DNA of 43,544 nt. Source: Verrucomicrobiota bacterium. Lineage in GTDB: Bacteria > Verrucomicrobiota > Verrucomicrobiia > Limisphaerales > Fontisphaeraceae. The notes below the pieces were generated by a model. The model had not been told where the DNA came from. It was given only the letters and a program-made list of their open reading frames with translations, and ran no database searches. A program made the translations under genes and the position numbers. Positions 1 to 7,954 of this stretch are shown piece by piece (position 1 is the stretch's first letter; each line of letters opens with the position of its first letter). The DNA is taken from the NCBI GenBank assembly GCA_037139415.1, contig JBAXGN010000048.1, positions 1 to 43,544 on the forward strand, in the 5' to 3' direction.

Positions 1-1
1 C

Positions 2-946
2 ACTCCCGACCATTGGCACGCGGTGCAAACCATCATGGCGGCCCGGGCCGGCAAAGACATCTACTGCCAGAAGCCGCTCGGGCTCACCGTCCGGGACGGC
101 CAGGAAATGATCGCCGCCGTCCGCCAACATAAGCGCATCCTGCAAACCGGCAGCCAGTGGCGATCCACGCCTCTCATGCGCCAGGCCTGCGAACTCATCC
201 TCAACGGCCGCCTGGGCAAACTTCAGCGCATTGAATCCTTCGTCGCCCCCAATAACTTCACCGGTCCCGGCCCCGGCTGGAAGGAAATGCCTGTGCCGGA
301 AGGATTCGATTACAATTTCTGGCTGGGGCCCGCCCCCACGGCCCCCTTCCACAAGGACCGCTGTTTCTACCGCTTCCGTTTCATCAAGGATTACAGCGGC
401 GGCCAGACCACCAACTTCGGCCATCACTCCAACGGCGTGGTGCAATGGGCACTTGGGGACGGTCCCCTGCCCGTCGAGTTCGAGGATGCCGGCAGCGAAT
501 ATCCCGAACCCGGCGACCTGTTCACGACCCCCACCAAGGTTTCCTTCCGCGCCCGGTACGCCAGCGGCGTGGAACTGTTCTGCCACACGGATAAACGCAG
601 CTTTGGCGCCCGCTTCGAGGGCACCGATGGCTGGCTGGAACTCGGCACCCGGAAACTCGAAACCAGTCCGGCCATCCTCAAGGATTCCGTGATTGGCCCG
701 GACGAAAAGCGGCTCTACATCAGCGAAAACCATTACCGCAACTTCCTCGACTGCGTGAAATCGCGCAAAGACGGCGCGGAACCGGTGGAAACCGGACACC
801 GCGTCTCCGCCCTGTGCCACTTGGCCAACATCGCCATGCAGCTCAAGCGGAAATTCAAGTTCGACCCGAAGACCGAGCAAATCTTGGGCGACGCCGAGGC
901 CGCAAGCCTGTTGAGCCGTCCCATGCGCGCGCCTTGGAAGTATTGA
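2..946 (+). CDS. Gfo/Idh/MocA family oxidoreductase, 5' end outside the window
   Basis: The reading frame is open from base 2, so the gene starts before the window. The visible part opens with TPDHWHA and YCQKPLGLTV, the end of the Rossmann domain where this family carries its (E/Q)KP signature with the catalytic lysine. The rest is the alpha/beta C-terminal domain, including a GGQTTNFGHHSNGVVQWAL stretch where the family has its substrate-site histidine. Family members are NAD(P)-dependent sugar or inositol dehydrogenases and are very numerous in Verrucomicrobia and Planctomycetes. The substrate cannot be told from sequence. Family assignment is firm. Confidence 0.9.
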   Translation, partial: TPDHWHAVQTIMAARAGKDIYCQKPLGLTVRDGQEMIAAVRQHKRILQTGSQWRSTPLMRQACELILNGRLGKLQRIESFVAPNNFTGPGPGWKEMPVPEGFDYNFWLGPAPTAPFHKDRCFYRFRFIKDYSGGQTTNFGHHSNGVVQWALGDGPLPVEFEDAGSEYPEPGDLFTTPTKVSFRARYASGVELFCHTDKRSFGARFEGTDGWLELGTRKLETSPAILKDSVIGPDEKRLYISENHYRNFLDCVKSRKDGAEPVETGHRVSALCHLANIAMQLKRKFKFDPKTEQILGDAEAASLLSRPMRAPWKY

Positions 947-1019
947 GGCGCCAAACCGGGGGACAGATAAAGCCGAGATCAAAAATCAAACCCGAAGGGT
1001 TTGCAGTCAGCCGCGCTCA

Positions 1020-1598
1020 CTACAACGTGTGATCGCTGACGGTGCAGGTGGGCTTGTTGCTCAAAGTATTCAGCGTGTAGGTCCCGCCCAGAGGACAACT
1101 GAGCGGCCATGGAACGTATTTGTCGGTGCCGGCCAGATCGGTCATGGCCGGCGTATCCTTGGCGGTCTTGTGGTTTGCAAGCGCCCACTGTTCCTTGGCC
1201 CCATCGAGCTGGTGCAGATTACTGATGCATTGGCCTTTTCTGTGATCCGTGTGGTGTTCATTCAGGAACAGATCGGGACAATATAGGAGAACTACCAAAC
1301 ACGCTCCTGCCATCCCTGTCCAGTAGCCAATCTGCGCATGGGACCGGCCTTGCAGTAGTTCGGGGAGCCGGCGAATCCGGTAGTTTGCAACCGCCGCCAA
1401 CACGACCGCCGCCAGACCGACCACAAAGGACAACATATCCAGCAGCACTGGCGACCATGACCCGTGCGGGCCAAGCCGAGCCAGGATAAATGAAACCCCA
1501 AGTAACAGGATACTGCCACCCCCCAGTATAAGGCTGGCGCGGGCTAGGCGGGAGACGCGGGAAGCGTTCGCGGGTACTGCTGGTTCGGTTTCTTTCAT
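1020..1598 (-). CDS. Membrane protein with a conserved-looking C-terminal Cys domain, unknown function
   Basis: 192 residues. The ATG start is preceded by AGGACC, a reasonable ribosome binding site. Three hydrophobic segments lie near residues 19-41, 52-74 and 88-110, then a soluble tail. The tail contains CISNLHQLDGAKEQWA and later CPLGGTYTL and KPTC. This pattern resembles tails of verrucomicrobial proteins related to pseudopilin-like domains (N-L-x-Q-[IL]-D-x-A-K-x-Q-W), which I recall as common in this phylum with no defined role. No operon partner is visible; it is convergent with the preceding oxidoreductase. Function unknown. Confidence 0.75.
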   Translation of the reverse strand: MKETEPAVPANASRVSRLARASLILGGGSILLLGVSFILARLGPHGSWSPVLLDMLSFVVGLAAVVLAAVANYRIRRLPELLQGRSHAQIGYWTGMAGACLVVLLYCPDLFLNEHHTDHRKGQCISNLHQLDGAKEQWALANHKTAKDTPAMTDLAGTDKYVPWPLSCPLGGTYTLNTLSNKPTCTVSDHTL

Positions 1599-1778
1599 AG
1601 GTCCTATTCAGTAATTTCCCAAGGCTCCCCGTCAAGCGCCAATCTGGAAAAACGGGCTTCCCCCCAATCCACATAAAAAGAGCGCCGGTGAGGGCGCTCG
1701 GTGTTGAGATCGTCGGGGGATAATTCCCAAGGTTCTGTTACCCACTTGGAGGTGTCCAGCAAGTGACCTTCAATCTCC

Positions 1779-2035
1779 CTTTTACTCGTTCCGAACGACC
1801 TTTTACTCGCTTTTTACGACCTTTTACACGTTCTGAACGAGCTTTTTGACGTTCTGAACGAGCTTTAACTCGTTAATTATGAAATTTAACCCGTTCCGAA
1901 CGACCTTTTACCTGTTCGGAACGGGAATTAATTGGCCCAAAACCACCTTTTCTCACTTTTTACGAGTTTTAACTCGTTCCGAACGTGTTTTAACTCGTTC
2001 CAAATGACCTTTTACTCGTTTTGAACGACCTTTTT
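1779..2035. repeat. Array of about 11-12 degenerate 21-bp palindrome-bearing repeats
   Basis: Consensus is TTTTACTCGTTCCGAACGAC plus C, with core arms CGTTC/GAACG around one central base. Copies diverge by substitution (TTCTGAAC, TTTTGAAC, TTCGGAAC) but mostly keep a spacing near 21 bp. The array is bounded by the same 9-mer GTGTCCAGC at 1752-1760 and 2039-2047, which could be a target duplication or chance. No plausible gene lies across it. It fills much of the 660-bp gap between the genes at 1598 and 2258. Confidence 0.8.
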
Positions 2036-2167
2036 CTAGTGTCCAGCCAGGGCTGGATGGCAAGGCAGCCGGGCCTGGCTGATCCGCCAGGAGACGATAT
2101 ACCCAGGGGCACTACGCTGATTGTGGATGACCTGCACAGGCTTTCCAGGGAAGATGGGGTGACTGCT

Positions 2168-2189
2168 CTATGGGGGTAACACCCCATAG
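2168..2189. terminator. Perfect 8-bp hairpin in the gap before the PRC-barrel gene
   Basis: CTATGGGG (2168-2175), a 6-nt loop, then CCCCATAG (2182-2189), followed by AAAAAGCCC. It could be a terminator read on the minus strand, where a T-run would come before rather than after the stem, or a repeat-associated hairpin. No gene clearly ends here, so its role is uncertain. Confidence 0.3.
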
Positions 2190-2257
2190 CAAAAAGCCCG
2201 GGCGCGGCTTACTGTGTTCATTGTGATTGAAACCAAAACACCGTAATCAAAAGAAAA

Positions 2258-3430
2258 ATGAAAATGAAAATAAAATCAAATTACTCGTTCGTGAGCTTAG
2301 CCGCCACGGGCAAAACGCTTAAAACACTTGCATGGATTTTTGCCCTCGGCACGTTGCCCATGGCCGCGCCGGCTGCGGAACCCGCCACCCATGATGATTT
2401 TCGAGCAATCCAACAATCGGTAGAGCTCATTGGCCTGGAGGTCAAGGATTCTCAGAACCAACCGCTGGGAAAAATCAAAGACCTCGCCCTGGACCTGGAA
2501 AATGGACGCATTGTTGAGGTGATCGTGGCCTCGGGCGGCTTTCTTGGCTGGGGGCAACGAATCGTCGCGGTGCCGCCTGGCGCATTTGAATTTGACGTGG
2601 CCGGTGAAACGGTCAGCCTCAACGTGTCCAAGGCGAAATTCCAGGCCGCGACTGCCTTCTCGCTGTCCAAGTGGGAGGAGCACTGCCAGAGCCCGCGCGT
2701 GGCAGCGGCTTATCGCTATTTCGGCCAGGAACCTTACTTTGCGGCGGACGGCAAGAACAGCCAGACGGGCAATACCGCCACCGAACCCCTGGGCTATTTC
2801 CAACGTTCCAGCGAGCTCATTGGCCTCCCTGTCAATAACGCGTCGGACAAGCGGCTGGGCACGGTAAACGCCTTCATGTTCGATCTTCGACAAGGATATG
2901 TCATCCACACCGTCGTCCAGGCTTCCGGAGTTTTCCCGACCAAGAGCATCATCCAAACCCGCGCGTTACGTTTCAATGCCACGCACGACGCGCTGTGTCT
3001 TGACATCTCCACCCAGGCTTTCCGCGACCGGCCTCGTTTTCAGTGGACCGAGAACCCAGGTTCTGGCGATTTTAAACAGGAAGCGTATGTAAACCGTAAA
3101 GTGGCGGCCAACCTTGGCACCAATACCAAGCAAAATGTGGACGAAGGCATTGTGAGTTCCTATATCCCGCTGGCGCAAGGCACCAGCTTTCGCGATGTGG
3201 ACAAAACCCACCGCATTTACTCCGCCATGCAGGCGGATGCCAGCCTGTCAAAGAACGCCCAGAACGTGGAAGTCGGCACCCTTAACGGGCGAACCACCTT
3301 GCGTGGCCATGTCAACAGCGAAGCCGGCAAACGTGCTATTGGCGATATCGCGGAACAGGCTGGGAAACCGGAAAACGTGAGTAACCTGCTGGAAGTGCGA
3401 CCGGTTCCCCTCACCTACAACGCGAACTAG
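2258..3430 (+). CDS. Exported protein with two PRC-barrel domains and a BON domain
   Basis: 390 residues. The N-terminus has a basic start, a hydrophobic segment (TLAWIFALGTLPMAAPAAE) and an AxA cleavage site near residue 39, so export is likely. A PRC-barrel-like repeat follows (SVELIGLEVKDSQNQPLGKI, about residues 53-125) and a second copy (SSELIGLPVNNASDKRLGTV, about 188-260). The C-terminal 75 residues (IYSAMQADASLSKNAQ...RTTLRGHVNSEAGKRAI) match a BON domain, which in OsmY-like proteins is thought to bind membranes or lipid. Proteins of this build are usually envelope-stress or surface proteins. The start could also be the ATG two codons downstream. A palindrome-rich stretch follows the stop. 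Confidence 0.8.
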   Translation: MKMKIKSNYSFVSLAATGKTLKTLAWIFALGTLPMAAPAAEPATHDDFRAIQQSVELIGLEVKDSQNQPLGKIKDLALDLENGRIVEVIVASGGFLGWGQRIVAVPPGAFEFDVAGETVSLNVSKAKFQAATAFSLSKWEEHCQSPRVAAAYRYFGQEPYFAADGKNSQTGNTATEPLGYFQRSSELIGLPVNNASDKRLGTVNAFMFDLRQGYVIHTVVQASGVFPTKSIIQTRALRFNATHDALCLDISTQAFRDRPRFQWTENPGSGDFKQEAYVNRKVAANLGTNTKQNVDEGIVSSYIPLAQGTSFRDVDKTHRIYSAMQADASLSKNAQNVEVGTLNGRTTLRGHVNSEAGKRAIGDIAEQAGKPENVSNLLEVRPVPLTYNAN

Positions 3431-3444
3431 GCCGATTGAAATTC

Positions 3445-3474
3445 CCACCTGATCAAAGGTGGCCTAAGATCAGG
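3445..3474. terminator. Overlapping alternative hairpins after the PRC-barrel gene
   Basis: CCACCT (3445-3450) pairs with AGGTGG (3457-3462). Alternatively CCTGATC (3448-3454) pairs with GATCAGG (3468-3474). The two are mutually exclusive. Lying 15 nt past the stop codon, this could be a weak terminator, but no T-run follows. Confidence 0.3.
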
Positions 3475-3504
3475 CATAGGAATATTCAAATCGAATGAAC
3501 GGAT

Positions 3505-3546
3505 GACGGGTTTTGGTGATAGCCAATCGGCTTGCCAAAACCCGTC
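3505..3546. repeat. Perfect 12-bp inverted repeat forming a long hairpin
   Basis: GACGGGTTTTGG at 3505-3516 is the exact reverse complement of 3535-3546. Inside the 18-nt loop a second pairing is possible (AGCC 3521-3524 with GGCT 3529-3532). It lies in the 300-bp gap between the PRC-barrel gene and yraN. No T-run follows, so it may be a structured RNA or a small repeat element rather than a terminator. Confidence 0.6.
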
Positions 3547-3730
3547 TGCTTTGCGATTCCAGCAGCGAAAAAAACAGACAGAAGCTTACCGTAACGCGAC
3601 CAGTGAAATCCTGCGCCGCTCTCCAGCCACGGCGACCAGAGCTAAAACCTAGCCCAGACCTGACCTGAAGCCCGGAAAATGTGGTGCTGAATGAGATTGC
3701 CTGGAAAGGTGATTATGGCCCAATCTGGGC

Positions 3731-4159
3731 TTGGTGAAACTTTATGAAAAGGTCAAGGCGTTCTTTGCCGGCAAAGCGGAACCCGAACATCTACGCACGG
3801 GTAAACGCGGCGAGCAGGCTGCCAAGAAATATCTGCAAGGGCAAGGGCTCAAGTTTCTCCTCGCAAATTTTCGATCCGGCAAGGGTGAAATTGACCTGAT
3901 ATTTCGGGAGGCTGACTGCCTTATCTTCGTTGAGGTAAAGACCCGTTCCTCCGAAGACTGGACTCGCCCGGCAGCGGCGGTGAACCTGGACAAGCGGCGC
4001 CTCGTCACACAGACAGCCCGTGATTATATGCGCAAATTGAAAGATCCGCGCGTGAAATACCGGTTCGATATCGTGGAGGTGTTGATGAAGGATGGCGCTG
4101 TGCGAGAGGTGCGCCATTTACCGGCCGCCTTCCATGCGCCCACTTGGCGGCGGAAGTAG
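3731..4159 (+). CDS. yraN: YraN/UPF0102 family nuclease-fold protein
   Basis: 142 residues, near the family's usual length of about 120 plus a short N-terminal extension. The family core is clear: GKRGEQAAKKYLQGQGLKFL, then GEIDLIFREADCLIFVEVKTRS, which holds the restriction-endonuclease-fold D...ExK residues, then AAAVNLDKRRLVTQTARDYM. UPF0102 proteins are widespread and poorly characterised; a nuclease role in recombination or replication is suspected from the fold. The annotated start is TTG at 3731; GTG at 3734 is equally possible. It stands alone, with about 200 bp of featureless sequence before the next gene. Confidence 0.9.
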   Translation: MVKLYEKVKAFFAGKAEPEHLRTGKRGEQAAKKYLQGQGLKFLLANFRSGKGEIDLIFREADCLIFVEVKTRSSEDWTRPAAAVNLDKRRLVTQTARDYMRKLKDPRVKYRFDIVEVLMKDGAVREVRHLPAAFHAPTWRRK

Positions 4160-4360
4160 CGGCCGACTACCAGCCCGGCCAATGGCTGACCGTGCATCCA
4201 GCCCGGTGTCTCCCGATAGCGTGCGGGGCAGATCATGCAGTGTTTTTCAAGGGGGCGCTTTTTGCGCCGGGCGCGTTGCCATGGTCGTTTTACGAATCCC
4301 GCCTTGCGTCATGACCCCACTTATGGCATCTTCGAGCCAGTGTAACGCCTGTAAATGCTT

Positions 4361-5254
4361 ATGAAAAAGATAACGCTTAGTCGCCGTCACTTCATCGGGA
4401 CTGCCGCAGCCTATACGGGGTTGGCCTGCTTTGCTCCCGCGCTCCAAACACTGGCCGTCGGCAAACGCACGGCAACCGACCAGGTACCCTTGGGGAAAAC
4501 CGGACTGATGATCAGCCGGCTGGGATTTGGCACCGGCAGCAATAGCGGCAATATTCAGTTTAATCTGGGCAAGGAGGAGTTTATCAAGCTAATCCGCTAC
4601 GCCTATGACCAGGGTATCACGTATTTCGACGCTGCCCAAAGTTACAAAACCTTCGGCTGGATTGGCGACGCCATCAAGGATTTGCCGCGCGAGAAGGTAT
4701 TGATTCAGTCCAAAATTGGCGGGCAACCCAAGGATATCCTGGCGGCGATTGACAACCACCGCAAAACCTTCAATACCGACTATGTGGACAGCCTGCTCAT
4801 TCACTGCATGATCAAGGATGGCTGGACGGACGGGTATAAACGCATCATGGACGGCTTCAACGAGGCCAAGGAGAAAAAGTGGATTCGGTCCAAGGGCGTG
4901 TCCTGTCACAGCCTGCCAGCGCTGCGGGCGGCCAATGAATCGTCCTGGACGGAAGTACATTTGGTGCGCGTCAACCCGCAGGCGGTGTGGATTGACGGCC
5001 CGGAACAGGCGGTTAACAAATCGGGCGATAATATTGATCCGGTGATGGCCGAACTCAAGGCCATGCACGCCAAGGGCCGTGGCATCATCGGCATGAAGAT
5101 TATTGGCAATGGCCAATTCACCAACGCCGAAGATCGGGAAAAATCCATCCGCTTCGCCATGTCCCGCCCGGAAATTCACTCGGTGGTGATTGGTTTCAAG
5201 AGCAAGGCGGAGATTGATGAAGCCATTCAGCGCATGAATGCCGCGTTGACGTGA
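4361..5254 (+). CDS. Tat-exported aldo/keto reductase
   Basis: I chose the ATG at 4361 (MKKITLSRRHFIGTAAAYTG) because it places the twin-arginine SRRHFIG and the hydrophobic stretch at the usual distance; ATG at 4355 adds two residues. The mature part is a TIM-barrel AKR: LGKTGLMISRLGFGTGSN, then YFDAAQSYKTFGWIG with the family Asp and Tyr, IQSKIG with the Lys, and SLLIHCM with the His. It is about 298 residues, the normal AKR length. Tat export implies folding with NADP(H) in the cytoplasm before transport, a pattern typical of Verrucomicrobia and Planctomycetes. The substrate is unknown, presumably a sugar derivative. A ThuA-like gene follows 69 bp downstream. Confidence 0.9.
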   Translation: MKKITLSRRHFIGTAAAYTGLACFAPALQTLAVGKRTATDQVPLGKTGLMISRLGFGTGSNSGNIQFNLGKEEFIKLIRYAYDQGITYFDAAQSYKTFGWIGDAIKDLPREKVLIQSKIGGQPKDILAAIDNHRKTFNTDYVDSLLIHCMIKDGWTDGYKRIMDGFNEAKEKKWIRSKGVSCHSLPALRAANESSWTEVHLVRVNPQAVWIDGPEQAVNKSGDNIDPVMAELKAMHAKGRGIIGMKIIGNGQFTNAEDREKSIRFAMSRPEIHSVVIGFKSKAEIDEAIQRMNAALT

Positions 5255-5323
5255 AGTGGAGAGTTGAAGCGTCTTCTGCATTTTACACTTGAGCATCGAG
5301 GCCATCATGCAAACACTCATCCC

Positions 5324-6109
5324 ATGAATAACCGCATCCAAAAACGTTGGTTTGGAATATTGGCGCTGACCTTACTGCTGGCCATGAGCCATTCGCTGGT
5401 CACTGCCGCCGAAGTATTGATTGTGGCGGATGAGTTTCCGGCCATGGAATTACTGGCCGGCCAACTAAAGGCGCAGGAGAAGCTCGAATGCCAGATCGTC
5501 GCGCAGACGAATATGCCCGCCCAATTGGACGGTTACCAGGCGGTGGTGGTGTATGTGCATGGGAACCTGAAGGACGCGCCCGCCAAGGCCATCATGGATT
5601 ACACCCGCAATGGCGGCAAGTTGGTGGCCCTGCACCACACCATCAGTTCCGGCAAGCGCAAGACGACGGATTGGCTGCCATTTCTGGGCGTGGAACTGCC
5701 GCAAAAAGAGTTCGCCGTCGGTGGTTATAAATGGATCGAAGGGGTCACGTTGGAGATTGCAAACCTCGCCCCCAGTCATTTTATTACCACAAACAAAATC
5801 ACTTTTCCCCAAACGGTGACGTACACCCGGCAGGATGTCACCGGCCCGGAACAGTCAGTGACCGGGTTCACCCTGCACGAGACGGAAGTGTACCTGAATC
5901 ATGTTTGGACCGAACCGCATACGGTGTTACTGGGATTCAAGTACACCGATGCCAAGACGGGTAAAGTCTATATGCAGGACCGGGCCGGGTGGACCAAATC
6001 CGCCGGCAAGGGTTACATTGTGTACTTGATGGCCGGCCACAGCGCCCGAGATTTCAAGGATGCCTGCTACGGACGGATGGTGTTAAATGCGGTGATTTAC
6101 CGGCCCTGA
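5324..6109 (+). CDS. Exported ThuA-like domain protein
   Basis: I start at ATG 5324 (MNNRIQKRWFGILALTLLLAM) since this gives a clean signal peptide ending near LVTAAE; an upstream TTG at 5264 would bury it. The mature 230 residues match ThuA-like proteins (class I glutamine-amidotransferase-like fold): EVLIVADEFPAMEL, VVVYVHGNLKDAPAKAIMDY, GGKLVALHHTISSG, and near the end GKGYIVYLMAGHSARDF. ThuA proteins are linked to trehalose and other sugar use, and in this phylum often sit beside Gfo/Idh and AKR genes, as here. The exact reaction is unknown. The 3' end overlaps the convergent permease gene by 13 bp. Confidence 0.8.
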   Translation: MNNRIQKRWFGILALTLLLAMSHSLVTAAEVLIVADEFPAMELLAGQLKAQEKLECQIVAQTNMPAQLDGYQAVVVYVHGNLKDAPAKAIMDYTRNGGKLVALHHTISSGKRKTTDWLPFLGVELPQKEFAVGGYKWIEGVTLEIANLAPSHFITTNKITFPQTVTYTRQDVTGPEQSVTGFTLHETEVYLNHVWTEPHTVLLGFKYTDAKTGKVYMQDRAGWTKSAGKGYIVYLMAGHSARDFKDACYGRMVLNAVIYRP

Positions 6110-6963
6110 GTTGAATCAAGAGCCGGGGCACCGGCAAACCGGCGTCGCAGGGCGCTGTAGATCATCACCAGTACGAGGGAGATACCCAGGCCGCACACAA
6201 TGGCAGCCCCCAACGGAAGGTCTTTGCGGGCGGTAACCACCAGGCTGGCGCCACTGGCCAGCGTGGCCACCAGCCACCCCACCAGGAAACGCATCTTGAA
6301 CGACTTCGCCAGGAACACGGCGCATACTGCTGGGATAATGAGATAGGAAAACACCAGCAATACCCCGCCAATATGCACAAAGCTGGTGACCACCAAACCG
6401 AAGAGGATGTAAAACAGGAAATCCCAAGCGATGACCGAAACGCCATCAGCAGCGGCTTTCACTGGATCCAGCGAAATGGCTTGGAATTTGCGGCGAAACA
6501 CGAAGTGAACGACTCCGACCAGGGCAAACAACGCAATGGTCTGTAATATTTCCCGGCGCGTGACGGTGAGCAGTTCACCCACCAGGGACCGTTGCAGTTC
6601 TTCCTGTCCGCCCGTGGTGCGGTTTAACACCAATACCCCGGCAGCAGCGGCGACGACATAGAGAATGCCAATCAACGCCTCTTGGGGAACGCGGTGGTCC
6701 AGTTTACGCGTAAAGGTCAGCATCACCGCCCCTACAAAGGTAAACCCGAGCGACAGCGCGTAATTTTGCCAGTCATGAGGATCATATCCGCAGAGTAATC
6801 CCAGGCAACTGCCCAATGAGGCGATCTGCGCCAGCGCAAGGTCCACAAAAATGACCTGGCGTTCCACGATATGCAGGCCCAGATACACCAGCAGCCACGG
6901 CAGCAGCAGGCAGGCCAGCAAGGGCCATCGCATCAGGGAAAGGATTTCGAGGGTTTCGTTCAT
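6097..6963 (-). CDS. Metal ABC transporter permease, ZnuB/ABC-3 family
   Basis: 288 residues with about eight hydrophobic segments and the ABC-3 pattern: LGLHIVERQVIFVDLALAQIASLG near the start, GILYVVAAAAGVLVLNRT mid-protein, and GGVLLVFSYLIIPAVCAVFLAKS, where the family contacts its ATPase. Members carry Zn2+, Mn2+ or Fe2+ across the inner membrane. It lies 55 bp after the ZnuA-like gene on the same strand and is probably co-transcribed. Oddly, no ATPase gene lies beside either partner; the next gene is convergent. The metal cannot be read from sequence; zinc is the best guess. Confidence 0.88.
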   Translation of the reverse strand: MNETLEILSLMRWPLLACLLLPWLLVYLGLHIVERQVIFVDLALAQIASLGSCLGLLCGYDPHDWQNYALSLGFTFVGAVMLTFTRKLDHRVPQEALIGILYVVAAAAGVLVLNRTTGGQEELQRSLVGELLTVTRREILQTIALFALVGVVHFVFRRKFQAISLDPVKAAADGVSVIAWDFLFYILFGLVVTSFVHIGGVLLVFSYLIIPAVCAVFLAKSFKMRFLVGWLVATLASGASLVVTARKDLPLGAAIVCGLGISLVLVMIYSALRRRFAGAPALDSTQGR

Positions 6964-7018
6964 ATTATTTTCGACAAGTTGGTCTTAGATGTTTGCTGGG
7001 TAATTTGGTGAAGGCGAC

Positions 7019-7933
7019 TCACTTGGCCAACGCCTTGGCCAGGGAGTTGATCAGGTAATCCATCAGGACGATATATCCCCCGTCGGTGCCTTTCACGCCG
7101 CCCGGAAATTGGGAAACGTCCACGATGCTCGCGCCGGTTTCACTGGCTACTTTTTCGGCCGTGCGCCGGTTGAGATAGGGATCCACGATGATGACATTGG
7201 CCTTGTCCTTTTTCATGCGCTCAATCACTGCCGCCAAGTGGGTGGGCGTGGGAGGGATGCCGGGTTTCGGTTCCAGATGTAATTCGATTTTCAATCCGAA
7301 CCGATCGGCAAAGTATATCCATGAATTATGGTATGCAACAACGTGCCGACCTTCAAACGGACTCAGGGTTTTCTTCCACGCGCCCAATTTCGTCTCAAGC
7401 TGGGTGATGAATTTCTTATGGTTATCGCGATAGATCGCGCTATTGCCGGGATCAGCCTGGCAGAAGGCGTCAACGATGTTATTCGCCACGATAGCGGCAT
7501 TGACCGGGTCCACGAGGTAATGGGGGTTGCCACCGGCATGAATGTCGCCTTGGGATCGGTCCAGAGTGGTCGGCACTTCCTTCATGGCAATCCCGCGATT
7601 GCAGGCCACGCGACCGGGGCCGCCAGCAGCGACGCGCGGGTTGCGCGATTGGTCCAGCAACGCGGGCAGCCAGCCGGATTCCAATTCCGCGCCGCCTTCC
7701 AGCAGCACTTGGGCGTGATTCAGTTTGAGCACAAAGCTAGGTTTGGCATCCACAAAGTGCGGGTCTTCGGTGGGCCGCGCCAGCACGGAAAGTTCCACCA
7801 GGTTGCCGCCGACTTCCCGGGCGATGGCCCCGATATCCGGCGTGGTGGCAACGACATTAAGTTTCGCTTGGGTAGGCAGGCATCCCAAGGCAGTGATTAA
7901 GGCAAGTAGAAGAGTTGATTTCATAGCAAACAT
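7019..7933 (-). CDS. Metal ABC transporter substrate-binding protein, ZnuA-like
   Basis: 304 residues. The signal peptide reads best from the internal ATG (MKSTLLLALITALGCL, start 7924), ending at TQA-KLNVV. Family landmarks are VVATTPDIGAIAREVGG, the metal-ligand histidine in EDPHFVDAKPS (about residue 59), GNPHYLVDPVNAA (about 138), an acidic residue in LHLEPKPGIPPTP, and the last aspartate in IIVDPYLNRRTAEKVA. The His-rich loop of enterobacterial ZnuA is absent. It binds the metal in the periplasm and hands it to the ZnuB-like permease downstream. The porin gene ends 21 bp upstream, so the three are likely one operon. Confidence 0.88.
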   Translation of the reverse strand: MFAMKSTLLLALITALGCLPTQAKLNVVATTPDIGAIAREVGGNLVELSVLARPTEDPHFVDAKPSFVLKLNHAQVLLEGGAELESGWLPALLDQSRNPRVAAGGPGRVACNRGIAMKEVPTTLDRSQGDIHAGGNPHYLVDPVNAAIVANNIVDAFCQADPGNSAIYRDNHKKFITQLETKLGAWKKTLSPFEGRHVVAYHNSWIYFADRFGLKIELHLEPKPGIPPTPTHLAAVIERMKKDKANVIIVDPYLNRRTAEKVASETGASIVDVSQFPGGVKGTDGGYIVLMDYLINSLAKALAK

Positions 7934-7954
7934 TGGATGAGGTTAAAGCTTTGG

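Noticed and set aside
1779-2035. CRISPR array
   Set aside because: The 21-bp units are adjacent and degenerate with no unique spacers, and there are no cas genes.
2058-2180. A 40-codon plus-strand frame (MARQPGLADPPGDDIPRGTT and on)
   Set aside because: It is short, has no ribosome site, sits beside the repeat array and matches no family I know; it could be a remnant, but nothing supports it.
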